A stretch of 64,000 nt of DNA from Bryobacter aggregatus MPL3 (GTDB lineage: Bacteria > Acidobacteriota > Terriglobia > Bryobacterales > Bryobacteraceae). Where the stretch lies: NCBI RefSeq assembly GCF_000702445.1, contig NZ_JNIF01000003.1, positions 2,976,001 to 3,040,000 on the forward strand. Reading direction: 5' to 3'. The notes under the pieces are model-generated. The model saw nothing but the letters and a program-made list of their open reading frames with translations. It had not been told where the DNA came from and ran no database searches. Positions 34,341 to 41,984 of this stretch are shown here, in pieces. Within the stretch, counting starts at the first letter, position 1; each line of letters opens with the position of its first letter. The position numbers were made by a program, and so were the translations under genes.

Positions 34341-34715
34341 TTAGCCTTCCACCTGGAGCCGGGAGCCCGGACGCGGCCCGGCGCTCGCCCAGTCGCCTTC
34401 CATCCCATAGGCGGCTGCCTCCCAGGATCCATGCTGAATCGATTCCCCGGCCAATCCACCATAGAAGTTCGCCGCTTGCCGGTACAACGCATAGACGCGC
34501 TCCCACAAAACAAGAAGCGGCAGGATCTCCTCCTCGGATTCCGGGCACCGCGCTTCTTCCCGCAGCAGATCTTCCCGCAACTGGATCCAACCCTGCGAGA
34601 CAGCCTCCAGAGCTGCCCCGGCCGTGGCCAGCGAAAAGCTGCCTGGGGTTTCCTGCAGCAGTTGTTTGAGTTGTTCTAGTTGCGTTTGGAGTCTCATCCG
34701 CTCCGGAATTGGCAT
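34341..34715 (-). CDS. Small flagellar-operon protein, possible FlgN-type export chaperone
   Basis: This 124-residue protein is mainly helical, with leucine-rich heptad-like stretches (L-E-Q-L-K-Q-L-L-Q-E-T and W-I-Q-L-R-E-D-L-L-R-E-E) and no signal peptide. It lies between flgM and flgK, where FlgN, the export chaperone of FlgK and FlgL, is commonly encoded. Sequence alone does not show FlgN. A Gly/Trp-rich tail (W-E-A-A-A-Y-G-M-E-G-D-W) is unlike FlgN and may be specific to this lineage. Confidence 0.5.
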   Translation of the reverse strand: MPIPERMRLQTQLEQLKQLLQETPGSFSLATAGAALEAVSQGWIQLREDLLREEARCPESEEEILPLLVLWERVYALYRQAANFYGGLAGESIQHGSWEAAAYGMEGDWASAGPRPGSRLQVEG

Positions 34716-34740
34716 GGCATCCTCCTCGGACGTGTTCTCC

Positions 34741-35055
34741 CTAGCCGTTCTTGGTCAGCAGATTCTCCACCAGGCTGGAGGCAATCTCTGCGGGATCGGG
34801 CTGATACTGCCCTGTCGCCACTTCCGATTGCAACTGCTGCAGATACGCCTCGCGCTCCGCGCTTCCACTCTGCAACTGGTTGATTTTACTGGACAAGCTC
34901 GACAATTGGACTTCATCGCCGCGCTCGGAACCCCGGATCGATTGTCCCGTGCCTGTTGAGATCTTGATCGGATCGAGCTGCGCAGTTTTACCCGCGGCGC
35001 CAGCAGAGCCGGACTGCCCCACCGCTGGGTTCTGATTGGGATCATTTACGCGCAT
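34741..35055 (-). CDS. flgM: Anti-sigma-28 factor FlgM
   Basis: The ATG at 35055 gives 104 residues, a typical FlgM length; a longer open frame upstream has no support. The N-terminus is disordered (N-Q-N-P-A-V-G-Q-S-G-S-A-G-A-A-G). The C-terminal half has D-E-V-Q-L-S-S-L-S-S-K-I-N-Q-L then R-E-A-Y-L-Q-Q-L-Q-S-E-V-A-T-G-Q-Y and A-S-S-L-V-E-N-L-L, the sigma-28-binding helices. FlgM holds back FliA until it is exported through the finished hook. It is first in the flagellar run and divergent from the cytochrome-monooxygenase gene. Confidence 0.85.
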   Translation of the reverse strand: MRVNDPNQNPAVGQSGSAGAAGKTAQLDPIKISTGTGQSIRGSERGDEVQLSSLSSKINQLQSGSAEREAYLQQLQSEVATGQYQPDPAEIASSLVENLLTKNG

Positions 35056-35197
35056 GTGTATAGTCTCGTCAAATCTCTCATCGGATGGAATCCGGCAAGT
35101 ATGAGAAAAATTTCGTTCTTTGTGAAATTTACAATCTCCCCTAAACTTTTCAACATCCGCTCTCGTAGATTGGATAGTAAAGGTGCTCCACCCATTG

Positions 35198-36493
35198 ATG
35201 ACCATTCGTATGAGCTTCGGCTTTCTCTGCCTGGCAACGGCTAGCTTTGCTGCTCCCAAGCCCACCTTCTATCAAGATGTGCAACCAGTACTGGAAAAGA
35301 ACTGTGTCAGTTGCCACCGCCCAGGTGAGGCGGCTCCGATGAGCTTCCTCAGCTACAAGGAAGTGCGCCCCTATGCCGCGGCCATCAAAATGAGCGTTTC
35401 GCAGAAACGCATGCCCCCCTGGAATGCCGATCCGCAAGTGGGCCACTTTGCCAACGATCGCTCGTTGTCCGCCGCTGAAGTCCAGACTCTTCTCGATTGG
35501 GTCTCCACCGGTGCCGCTGAAGGCAATCCCAAGGATGCCCGTCCCCTCAAGCGTGATTTCGCTACCGGCTGGAGCATCGGCAAGCCCGATCTTGTCATCG
35601 AGATGGCAGACTACTTCCCGCTCCCGGCCAAGGGCACCATCGATTACCACTACCTGGTGCTGCCTACGAATTTCAAAACCGACATGTGGGTGAGCGCCGC
35701 CGAGGCACGCCCCGAGAACCGTGCGGTCAATCACCACATCATTGCCTTTGTCCGGGAACCGGGCAGCAAATGGCTGAGTGAAGCGGTGCCTGGCCTTCCT
35801 TTTGTGCCGTCCAAGCGTGGGGGCGGCGACGGGGCGATGGATTTTCTCGTTGGCTATGCTCCCGGCACCATCCCTGTCCAGATGAAGCCCGGACAGGCCA
35901 AGCTGATCAAGGCCGGCAGCGATATCGTCTTCCAACTGCACTGGACCGCCAATGGCACCGAGACCAAGGACAAGGTCAAGCTGGGGCTGATTTTCTCGAA
36001 GCAGCAGCCCACCGAACGGGTAATCACCCTATCGGCAACCAACTCCCGCTTTGAGATCCCGGCCGGTGCGGACAACCATCAGATCGATTCGAAAATGACC
36101 CTTTATGAGGACACCACGCTCGAATCCCTGTTCCCGCATATGCACTTGCGGGGCAAAGCGTTCTCGATGCGCGTCGTACTTCCCAATGGCGAAACCCGGC
36201 AGTTGCTCCATGTCCCCCATTACGATTTCAACTGGCAACTCGGCTACAACCTGGCCGAACCGCTGAAGCTCCCCAAGGGCAGCCGTGTTGAGGCGAGCGG
36301 CTGGTTCGACAATTCGCCGAACAATAAGAACAATCCCGATCCCACCAAGGTCGTCAAGTGGGGCGAACAGAGTTGGGAAGAAATGATGATTGGCTTCTTT
36401 GACGTGAGCTTTCCGGTGGACACCAAGGTCGAGAATATTGTCCGTCCGAAGAAAGCGAATCCAACTCCCTCCAGTGCAGGGGCCCAAGATTAA
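35198..36493 (+). CDS. Exported cytochrome c fused to a copper-type-II monooxygenase-like domain
   Basis: The ATG at 35198 gives 431 residues with a signal peptide (M-S-F-G-F-L-C-L-A-T-A-S-F-A-A). One haem site C-V-S-C-H follows in an N-terminal cytochrome-like region (to about residue 100). The rest resembles the two-domain fold of peptidylglycine/dopamine monooxygenases. N-H-H-I-I-A-F offers the first-copper His pair, P-H-M-H-L-R-G the second-copper His-x-His, and E-E-M-M-I-G-F the methionine ligand. This combination is common in Acidobacteria and Planctomycetes; the substrate is unknown. The next cytochrome gene starts within its 3' end. Confidence 0.82.
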   Translation: MTIRMSFGFLCLATASFAAPKPTFYQDVQPVLEKNCVSCHRPGEAAPMSFLSYKEVRPYAAAIKMSVSQKRMPPWNADPQVGHFANDRSLSAAEVQTLLDWVSTGAAEGNPKDARPLKRDFATGWSIGKPDLVIEMADYFPLPAKGTIDYHYLVLPTNFKTDMWVSAAEARPENRAVNHHIIAFVREPGSKWLSEAVPGLPFVPSKRGGGDGAMDFLVGYAPGTIPVQMKPGQAKLIKAGSDIVFQLHWTANGTETKDKVKLGLIFSKQQPTERVITLSATNSRFEIPAGADNHQIDSKMTLYEDTTLESLFPHMHLRGKAFSMRVVLPNGETRQLLHVPHYDFNWQLGYNLAEPLKLPKGSRVEASGWFDNSPNNKNNPDPTKVVKWGEQSWEEMMIGFFDVSFPVDTKVENIVRPKKANPTPSSAGAQD

Positions 36494-37166
36494 ATCTCGG
36501 ATCTCAGTGCTGGGGCTCATGGCCGTCGTGTGGGTTTCCTCCATTCCCGCCGACGGCCATGATGTTGTGACGACCAAGCTCACCTGGTCGAAGGAAGTCT
36601 CGCGCGTGATCTACCGGCGCTGTGCCGGCTGCCATGTCGAGGGCGGCAAGGCCTTCTCACTGGTGCAATATGAGGAAGCGCGTCCGTGGGCCAAGGCGAT
36701 TCAAGAGACGGTGCTCCGCAGGCAAATGCCCCCCTGGAACGCGGTGAAAGGCTTTGGCGACTTCCGGAACGACGCCGGGCTCAGCCAGGAGGAAATTCAT
36801 ACGATCGCCGATTGGGTGGAGGGGGGCTCCCCCGAAGGCGATCCCGCTCTACTTCCCCCGCTGCTACGCGCCCCGAAGCCCTCGCCGCTCCCCAAAGGTC
36901 CCCGCATCACGCTGCGCGGCAGCCTCCGCATCCGCGTGCCACTCCGTCTGGCCGCCATTGAAATTGGCCAGGTTGCTGAAGGAACCAGCTTCAAATTTGT
37001 CGCCGAAACCCCGGCCGGCGAACGGATTCCGCTCCTCTGGATCGATTCCTTCTCCGCCAAGGCTCCTCGCGACTATGTGCTGCGCACACCGTTGCCACTC
37101 CCGGCAGGAACTCGCCTGATCGCTTACCCCGCTGCGGGCGTTACACTTTCCCTCATAGGCTCTTAA
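36474..37166 (+). CDS. Exported c-type cytochrome domain protein
   Basis: A GTG at 36474 is the preferred start (230 residues) because it gives a plausible signal peptide (K-S-R-I-S-V-L-G-L-M-A-V-V-W-V-S-S-I-P-A-D); it overlaps the previous gene by 20 bp. There is one haem motif C-A-G-C-H with the nearby pattern R-R-Q-M-P-P-W-N found also in the preceding cytochrome-monooxygenase protein, so the two N-terminal regions are related. The C-terminal part (about 110-230) is beta-rich and of unknown role. The pair is probably a two-component redox unit in the periplasm. Start site uncertain. Confidence 0.7.
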   Translation: MQGPKIKSRISVLGLMAVVWVSSIPADGHDVVTTKLTWSKEVSRVIYRRCAGCHVEGGKAFSLVQYEEARPWAKAIQETVLRRQMPPWNAVKGFGDFRNDAGLSQEEIHTIADWVEGGSPEGDPALLPPLLRAPKPSPLPKGPRITLRGSLRIRVPLRLAAIEIGQVAEGTSFKFVAETPAGERIPLLWIDSFSAKAPRDYVLRTPLPLPAGTRLIAYPAAGVTLSLIGS

Positions 37167-38025
37167 CCGCAACATTAAACGGAATCGTGTTCACCACACC
37201 GGCCCGCTGGAATTGGGCCCAGACCCGGTATGCACCCGGTCTCGGAAAAATCACATTGAACTGGATCAGCTTCGCATCGGCGGGCGGATTCGCCAATCCT
37301 CCATCGACCAGAAACGGATGGGTGTGGATCAGATCGATCAGGTCGGCGCTCGCCACCAACATATGTCCCATCGCTCCAAGAAAGGCTTCGAAGTTTTCGC
37401 GTGGAGTGACGCGGTAATAAAGCAGCGTCTTCTCGCCTGCCATTGGCTGCGCGGGGCCCAGCCGCAGGCTTGCTTCCAGATTTTCGCCCTGCTTCGGGAC
37501 CGTCACATCGGAGTGGAGCGTGGGAGCGGCCAGCGTTCCCCCAGGAAGCAGAATGGTCTTCGAGATCAACTGCGGCGTGCCGTGTGTCGGGAAGAAATCG
37601 AGCAGCAACCGCCACATGCCACCGCTCGCAAACACCCACTCAAACTCGAAGCTGCCTGGTCCTGCCGGGCGCGGGTGTTCATGCGCAAAGTGTGACAGGT
37701 CTTCTGAGATCAGAAACAGATGCAAGATCTGTTCATGAATCAATTCGAGTTCTGGTACGGGCTGGCCGGTCTTCGGGTCGCGAATCGTAAAGCGCAGCAG
37801 CACTCGTTCGCCCACCTGCGGCCGTTTGGGGGTGCATTGGAGTTCTACCGGATACTCGATCGGCTCGGGCAACCCGGCCACCAGCTTCATGCCGCAACGC
37901 GGGCAACGTCCCGGACCCTTCTGCCGGATGTCGGCATCCATCGGGCAGAGAAACTCCACCGGCTGGTCTTGTGCGAACAGCGACAAGCCCAGGGCTCCTG
38001 CACAGAATGCTCGTCTTCCGGTCAT
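37153..38025 (-). CDS. Exported heavy-metal-binding-domain (HMBD) protein
   Basis: The ATG at 38025 gives 290 residues with an export signal (M-T-G-R-R-A-F-C-A-G-A-L-G-L-S-L-F-A-Q). The mature N-terminus carries the heavy-metal-binding pattern C-P-M-D-A-D-I-R-Q...C-P-R-C-G-M, found in copper and other metal efflux proteins. The rest is two beta-sandwich regions with several His residues (I-H-E-Q-I-L-H-L-F-L, H-F-A-H-E-H-P and I-H-T-H-P). Next to two haem/copper proteins, a role in metal handling is likely. Its 3' end overlaps the cytochrome gene by 14 bp; it starts 1 bp after the SDR stop. Confidence 0.75.
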   Translation of the reverse strand: MTGRRAFCAGALGLSLFAQDQPVEFLCPMDADIRQKGPGRCPRCGMKLVAGLPEPIEYPVELQCTPKRPQVGERVLLRFTIRDPKTGQPVPELELIHEQILHLFLISEDLSHFAHEHPRPAGPGSFEFEWVFASGGMWRLLLDFFPTHGTPQLISKTILLPGGTLAAPTLHSDVTVPKQGENLEASLRLGPAQPMAGEKTLLYYRVTPRENFEAFLGAMGHMLVASADLIDLIHTHPFLVDGGLANPPADAKLIQFNVIFPRPGAYRVWAQFQRAGVVNTIPFNVAVKSL

Positions 38026-38026
38026 C

Positions 38027-38809
38027 TTAATTCGGTGGCTCGAAGGGCCAGACTTTGGTATTGTTCGATCCTCCATCGACGGCAATCACCTGTCCGGTGA
38101 TATAGGCTGCCCCTGGAGCGGCAAGAAAGGTGGCCAGCGGCGCGATGTCCTCAGGAATGCCGGTTCGCGGAATGCTCTGCGTATGGTTCAGCCAATGCTT
38201 CATTGTCTCGGCCTCCCACATCTGGCGGTTCAAGTCGGTGATGATGAAGCCTGGTGCGATGCAGTTCACTGTAATGTTGTGACGTCCCCACTCGGCGGCA
38301 AGACTACGAGTCAATCCAGCCAGGGCGCTTTTTGTCATTGAGTAGATCGTGATGTAAGGCAGGCCGCTCGTGCTTGTCAGGCTGCCGATATGGATGATCC
38401 GGCCGCCTTGGCCGCGCTCGACCATGCGCGCTCCTACTTTCTGGGTGAGCCGCACCAGCCCATGCAGATTGGTCTGGAAGATCTTCTCGTATTCCTCTGG
38501 CGAATAGGTCTCGAAGCGCTTGCGGATATTTGTCCCACTTACGTTGACGAGGATGTCAAAATCGCCCCTGGCGGCGGCTGCATCGATCGAGTCATCCTTC
38601 TCCATGTCGAGAAATTGTGTGGAAGCCAGAAACCCTTGTGCGCGCAGGGCGGCCGCTTCCGTCTCGAGCGCCTCGGTCGAGCGTGCGGCCAACACCGTAT
38701 CCGCTCCATTAGCGGCAAAACTCTTCGCAATCGCAAGGCCAATGCCCCGGCTGGCGCCGGCAATCAAGGCACGCTTGCCGCTCAGAGAGAAGGCTGCTGC
38801 CGAAGTCAT
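38027..38809 (-). CDS. Short-chain dehydrogenase/reductase
   Basis: The ATG at 38809 gives 260 residues. It is a classical SDR with G-A-S-R-G-I-G-L near residue 17, the N-V-S-G strand, catalytic Ser in I-G-S-L-T-S, and Y-S-M-T-K (YxxxK). The end V-I-A-V-D-G-G-S is standard. It resembles gluconate 5-dehydrogenase/KduD-type enzymes, but the substrate cannot be read from the sequence. It lies head to head with the tartrate/malate-type dehydrogenase. Confidence 0.9.
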   Translation of the reverse strand: MTSAAAFSLSGKRALIAGASRGIGLAIAKSFAANGADTVLAARSTEALETEAAALRAQGFLASTQFLDMEKDDSIDAAAARGDFDILVNVSGTNIRKRFETYSPEEYEKIFQTNLHGLVRLTQKVGARMVERGQGGRIIHIGSLTSTSGLPYITIYSMTKSALAGLTRSLAAEWGRHNITVNCIAPGFIITDLNRQMWEAETMKHWLNHTQSIPRTGIPEDIAPLATFLAAPGAAYITGQVIAVDGGSNNTKVWPFEPPN

Positions 38810-38873
38810 GATTTTCGGATCTGGGAACACACTTCAAGTTTATGCCGAGCCTTGCGGCATACGATGGTTGGAC

Positions 38874-39938
38874 ATGCGTAACTACAAAATTGCCTCCATC
38901 GCGGGGGACGGAATTGGCCTAGAGGTGATGCCCGCGGCTCGCCGCATTCTCGACGCCGTTGCTCGGAAGCACGGCTTTGTGCTCACTTATACAGACCTTC
39001 CCTGGTCGAGTCAGTATTACTTTGACCACGGCCGCATGATGCCTGCCGGTGCGATCGATACGCTGCGTGGCTTTGATGCCATCTTCCTCGGGGCCGTGGG
39101 GCACCCGGACCTGCCCGATCACATCACCTTGAACGGCTTGTTGCTGCCCATTCGCCGCGCCTTTGACCAGTATGCGAACATCCGCCCTGCGGTTCTTTTT
39201 GAAGGGGTCGACTCGCCGCTGAAGGGCAAAGCTCCCGGCTCCATCGACATGATGGTGGTTCGTGAAAACACCGAAGGGGAGTATGCGCAGGTGGGTGGAT
39301 TTGTCCACCACGCGCATCCAGGCGAAGTCGCCATCCAGACTTCGGTCTTCACTCGCATGGGCTGCGAGCGGATCATTCGCTTTGCCTTCGAACTGGCGCG
39401 CAAGCGCAATGGACGCCGCCTGGTGACATCCATCACAAAATCGAATGCGCAGGGCTTCTCGATGGTGCTTTGGGATCGATGCTTTGCGACGGTGCGGGAG
39501 CAGTATCCGGAGATCGAAACCGAAAGTCTCCTGGTTGATGCCGCGGCCATGAACTTCGTGCGCCGCCCGGAGAGTTTCGACGTCGTGGTGGCCTCCAATC
39601 TCTTTGGCGATATTCTGAGCGACATCTCGGCGATCGTCTCCGGTTCGATTGGCTTGGCTGCGAGCGCCAATCTCGATCCCGAGCGCCGCTATCCCTCCAT
39701 GTTTGAACCCGTCCACGGTTCGGCTCCCGACATCGCCGGGAGAGGAATCGCCAATCCGCTGGCGATGATCCTGTCTGGGGCGATGATGCTCGATCATCTG
39801 GGCGAGGCCGCGGCTGGGGCGGCTGTCACCCATGCTGTGCGTCAGGTCCTGTCTGCAGGGCAGTTTCTCCCGGGCGACTTAGGCGGGCGGGCTGGAACCG
39901 CTGAGATCGCAGAAGCAGTTGCTTCTTTTCTCTCCTAG
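38874..39938 (+). CDS. Tartrate/D-malate-type decarboxylating dehydrogenase
   Basis: The ATG at 38874 gives 354 residues in the isopropylmalate/isocitrate dehydrogenase family. G-D-G-I-G-L-E-V, the substrate motif L-L-L-P-I-R-R-A-F-D-Q-Y-A-N-I-R-P, V-R-E-N-T-E-G-E-Y, N-L-F-G-D-I-L-S-D and H-G-S-A-P-D-I-A-G are visible. The L-P-I-R-R-A-F-D-Q-Y-A-N-I-R-P loop is typical of TtuC/DmlA, which oxidise D-malate, tartrate or isopropylmalate with NAD and manganese. LeuB is a less likely alternative, as no leucine genes are near. It sits apart from icd at 30.5 kb, a separate member of the same superfamily. Confidence 0.88.
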   Translation: MRNYKIASIAGDGIGLEVMPAARRILDAVARKHGFVLTYTDLPWSSQYYFDHGRMMPAGAIDTLRGFDAIFLGAVGHPDLPDHITLNGLLLPIRRAFDQYANIRPAVLFEGVDSPLKGKAPGSIDMMVVRENTEGEYAQVGGFVHHAHPGEVAIQTSVFTRMGCERIIRFAFELARKRNGRRLVTSITKSNAQGFSMVLWDRCFATVREQYPEIETESLLVDAAAMNFVRRPESFDVVVASNLFGDILSDISAIVSGSIGLAASANLDPERRYPSMFEPVHGSAPDIAGRGIANPLAMILSGAMMLDHLGEAAAGAAVTHAVRQVLSAGQFLPGDLGGRAGTAEIAEAVASFLS

Positions 39939-40002
39939 CGATTTCTTCTCAATTCCAAGCTTCATTCGCCGAAGAGCCTTCTAGAAGAGGTGATCACTAG
40001 CG

Positions 40003-40374
40003 ATGGCAATGGATGTGTTGATCGTGGATGATTCTGCAGCGATCCGCAAAATTTTGCAGAGAGTGCTGCGGCAGACGGAGATGCCGATCGGCAATATCAT
40101 CGAGGCGGGCGATGGCTTGGAGGCCCTCGCCATGCTGGAGAAGCAATCTGTGGGCTTGATTCTTTCTGACATCAATATGCCCAACATGGATGGGCTGGAG
40201 ATGCTCGGCAAGATCAAGGCAAACGACAGCTACAAGATGGTCCCGGTCATTATGATCACAACGGAGGGCAACCAGAACAAAGTGATGGAAGCTGTGAATC
40301 TGGGGGCTGCCGGCTATGTGCGCAAGCCTTTTACCACCGAACAGATTAAAGAGAAATTGACGGGCCTCGTCTAG
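40003..40374 (+). CDS. Stand-alone CheY-like response regulator
   Basis: This 123-residue protein is a single receiver domain: Asp9-Asp10 acidic pocket, phospho-acceptor Asp56 in S-D-I-N-M-P-N-M-D-G, Thr in I-T-T-E-G and Lys108 in R-K-P-F. It resembles CheY (T-T-E-G and N-M-D-G). A Shine-Dalgarno-like GAGGTGAT lies upstream. The next gene encodes a CheX-like phosphatase 25 bp downstream, so the two probably form a signal-decay pair for chemotaxis or a related switch. No CheA is in the window. Confidence 0.93.
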   Translation: MAMDVLIVDDSAAIRKILQRVLRQTEMPIGNIIEAGDGLEALAMLEKQSVGLILSDINMPNMDGLEMLGKIKANDSYKMVPVIMITTEGNQNKVMEAVNLGAAGYVRKPFTTEQIKEKLTGLV

Positions 40375-40399
40375 CTGCTCGTTGCCTGAGGAAAATCAA

Positions 40400-40948
40400 A
40401 TGACACCAAGCATGACTAGTGCTACGCCGACACGGGAGGAGATTGTCTCCTGGGTTCATCAGGCCACCAGCGACGTGTTCCAAATGATGTTGGGCATGGA
40501 GGCTTCGGCCGCAGAACACTTCATTGAGGAACCTGGCAAAGGTCTCACGATGGGCGTCATCGGGATCATCGGCCTGGTTGGGGAATGGACTGGCACGGCG
40601 GTGGTCAGTTGCAGTTCGCCGCTGGCCTGTAAGATTGCCAACACGCTCTTTATGCAGGAGTATTCCAGCGTGACCGATGAAGTGCTCGACGCGGTTGCAG
40701 AGATGACCAACATGATCATTGGCAATCTTAAAAACAGCCTGGAAGAGCGTTTTGGACAGATGGGACTTTCGATTCCGGCAGTGGTCTTTGGCCGCAACTT
40801 TGCGACGCGCCGCAGTGGCAAAGAGAGCTGGTACGTGATCAAGTTTCAAGTGGACGGCGAACGTTTCGACGTCCAGCTCTGCCTGACTCCGACGCAGACG
40901 GGTGCTGCGGCCAATACCGGGATCCCGAGAATTATGACGCTCTCCTAG
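40400..40948 (+). CDS. cheX: CheX-like chemotaxis phosphatase
   Basis: The ATG at 40400, with GAGGA 7 bp upstream, gives 182 residues. The family motif E-x-x-N appears at Glu101 and Asn104 in A-E-M-T-N-M-I-I-G-N, the catalytic helix of CheC/CheX-type CheY-P phosphatases. The N-terminal half has strands with V-G-E-W-T-G-T-A-V-V-S-C. It likely removes phosphate from the CheY-like protein encoded just upstream. Confidence 0.82.
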   Translation: MTPSMTSATPTREEIVSWVHQATSDVFQMMLGMEASAAEHFIEEPGKGLTMGVIGIIGLVGEWTGTAVVSCSSPLACKIANTLFMQEYSSVTDEVLDAVAEMTNMIIGNLKNSLEERFGQMGLSIPAVVFGRNFATRRSGKESWYVIKFQVDGERFDVQLCLTPTQTGAAANTGIPRIMTLS

Positions 40949-40966
40949 CAAGAGCCACGGAGCCGC

Positions 40967-41686
40967 TTACCACGCTAAGGTTTCTTCCAGATGGAAGAAG
41001 GCGCCGGTTGGTCCGTCGCTGCCAATTGTGGCGAGGCGGACCGATGTCTTCGCTCCTTCTCCCACTTCGAGCGGTGCTTCTGCGCCCCCAAGGTCCGTCT
41101 TCACCCAACCGGGGTGCACGGAGTTCACCTTGATCGGCGTATCGCGGAGCTCATAGGCCAAGGTCGCAGTCAGCATATTTAAGGCGGCCTTGGACCCGTT
41201 GTAGCTAAAGCTGCGCCAATTCCCGAGCGGTGCATCGAAGTTCGCATTCAAGGTGAGACTGCCAAGAATGCTCGAAACATTGACGATTCGTCCCTGCTCA
41301 CTTTTGCGAAGCAGCGGTAACAGGGCCTGTGTCAGTTCGAGCAGGGCAAACACATTCACGTCAAAAACGTGGCGCACGGTGGCCAAGGCCTCATGGCTTG
41401 GCGGTACACCCAGGTTCCCGGCAATCCCGGCATTGTTTACCAGCACGTCGAGTTTGCCGAATTTTTCTTCGATCCACTTGGCCGCAGCCGCGAAGGTGGC
41501 GGGTTGATCCATATCGATATGCAGATACTGTGCTCCATGACCCACTTCTGCCGCCGCTGCCTTGCCTTCCGCTTCTTTTCGCGCGCCCACAATGACGGTA
41601 TAGCCCAGCGCCGCCAATTGTTTCGCTGTTTCAAGACCAATGCCTTTGTTCGCGCCCGTGATCAGGGCAAGCTTCTGTGTGCTCAT
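40967..41686 (-). CDS. SDR-family carbonyl reductase-like oxidoreductase
   Basis: The ATG at 41686 gives 239 residues. The N-terminus A-L-I-T-G-A-N-K-G-I-G-L-E-T is the coenzyme site; N-N-A-G-I, V-S-S-I-L-G-S (catalytic Ser) and Y-N-G-S-K (YxxxK) follow. The length and the G-A-N-K-G-I-G motif resemble the plant/animal carbonyl reductase group. It reduces ketones or aldehydes with NAD(P)H; the substrate is unknown. It is convergent with cheX (18 bp apart). Confidence 0.9.
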   Translation of the reverse strand: MSTQKLALITGANKGIGLETAKQLAALGYTVIVGARKEAEGKAAAAEVGHGAQYLHIDMDQPATFAAAAKWIEEKFGKLDVLVNNAGIAGNLGVPPSHEALATVRHVFDVNVFALLELTQALLPLLRKSEQGRIVNVSSILGSLTLNANFDAPLGNWRSFSYNGSKAALNMLTATLAYELRDTPIKVNSVHPGWVKTDLGGAEAPLEVGEGAKTSVRLATIGSDGPTGAFFHLEETLAW

Positions 41687-41848
41687 GGATTGTCGGATGC
41701 AGAACAAAGCGAATGCGATTCGCGAATTCAAGTGTGGCTCGTCTCTGTCCAACACGGATCAGAGGAGCTCAAAATTCCCGCTGGGCGCTCCTGGGAATGG
41801 AGCATCGGAGGCGCACATCGCCGTCCGGAGATGATAAAATAAAAGAAC

Positions 41849-41924
41849 GCCAGCGTAGCTCAGTTGGTAGAGCGGCAGTTTTGTAAACTGCGGGTCGCAG
41901 GTTCGACTCCTGTCGCTGGCTCCA
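41849..41924 (+). tRNA. tRNA-Thr (anticodon TGT)
   Basis: A complete cloverleaf is visible: acceptor GCCAGCG pairs with CGCTGGC, D-arm GCTCAGTTGGTAGAGC, anticodon stem GCAGT/ACTGC with loop TTTGTAA, T-arm GCAGG-TTCGACT-CCTGT, discriminator T and an encoded CCA. The TGT anticodon reads ACA and related threonine codons. A strong hairpin terminator follows 6 bp after the CCA. Confidence 0.98.
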
Positions 41925-41930
41925 GAAATA

Positions 41931-41966
41931 ATAAAGCACCGATTTTCATCGGTGCTTTATCGTTTT
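41931..41966 (+). terminator. Rho-independent terminator after tRNA-Thr
   Basis: A perfect 13-bp stem (41931-41943 with 41948-41960) with the tetraloop TTTC, followed by C and TTTT. It can end the tRNA transcript; the stem could also stop minus-strand transcription from the gene at 41985, which converges on it. Confidence 0.85.
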
Positions 41967-41984
41967 GAATCTGAATGCGCTGCG

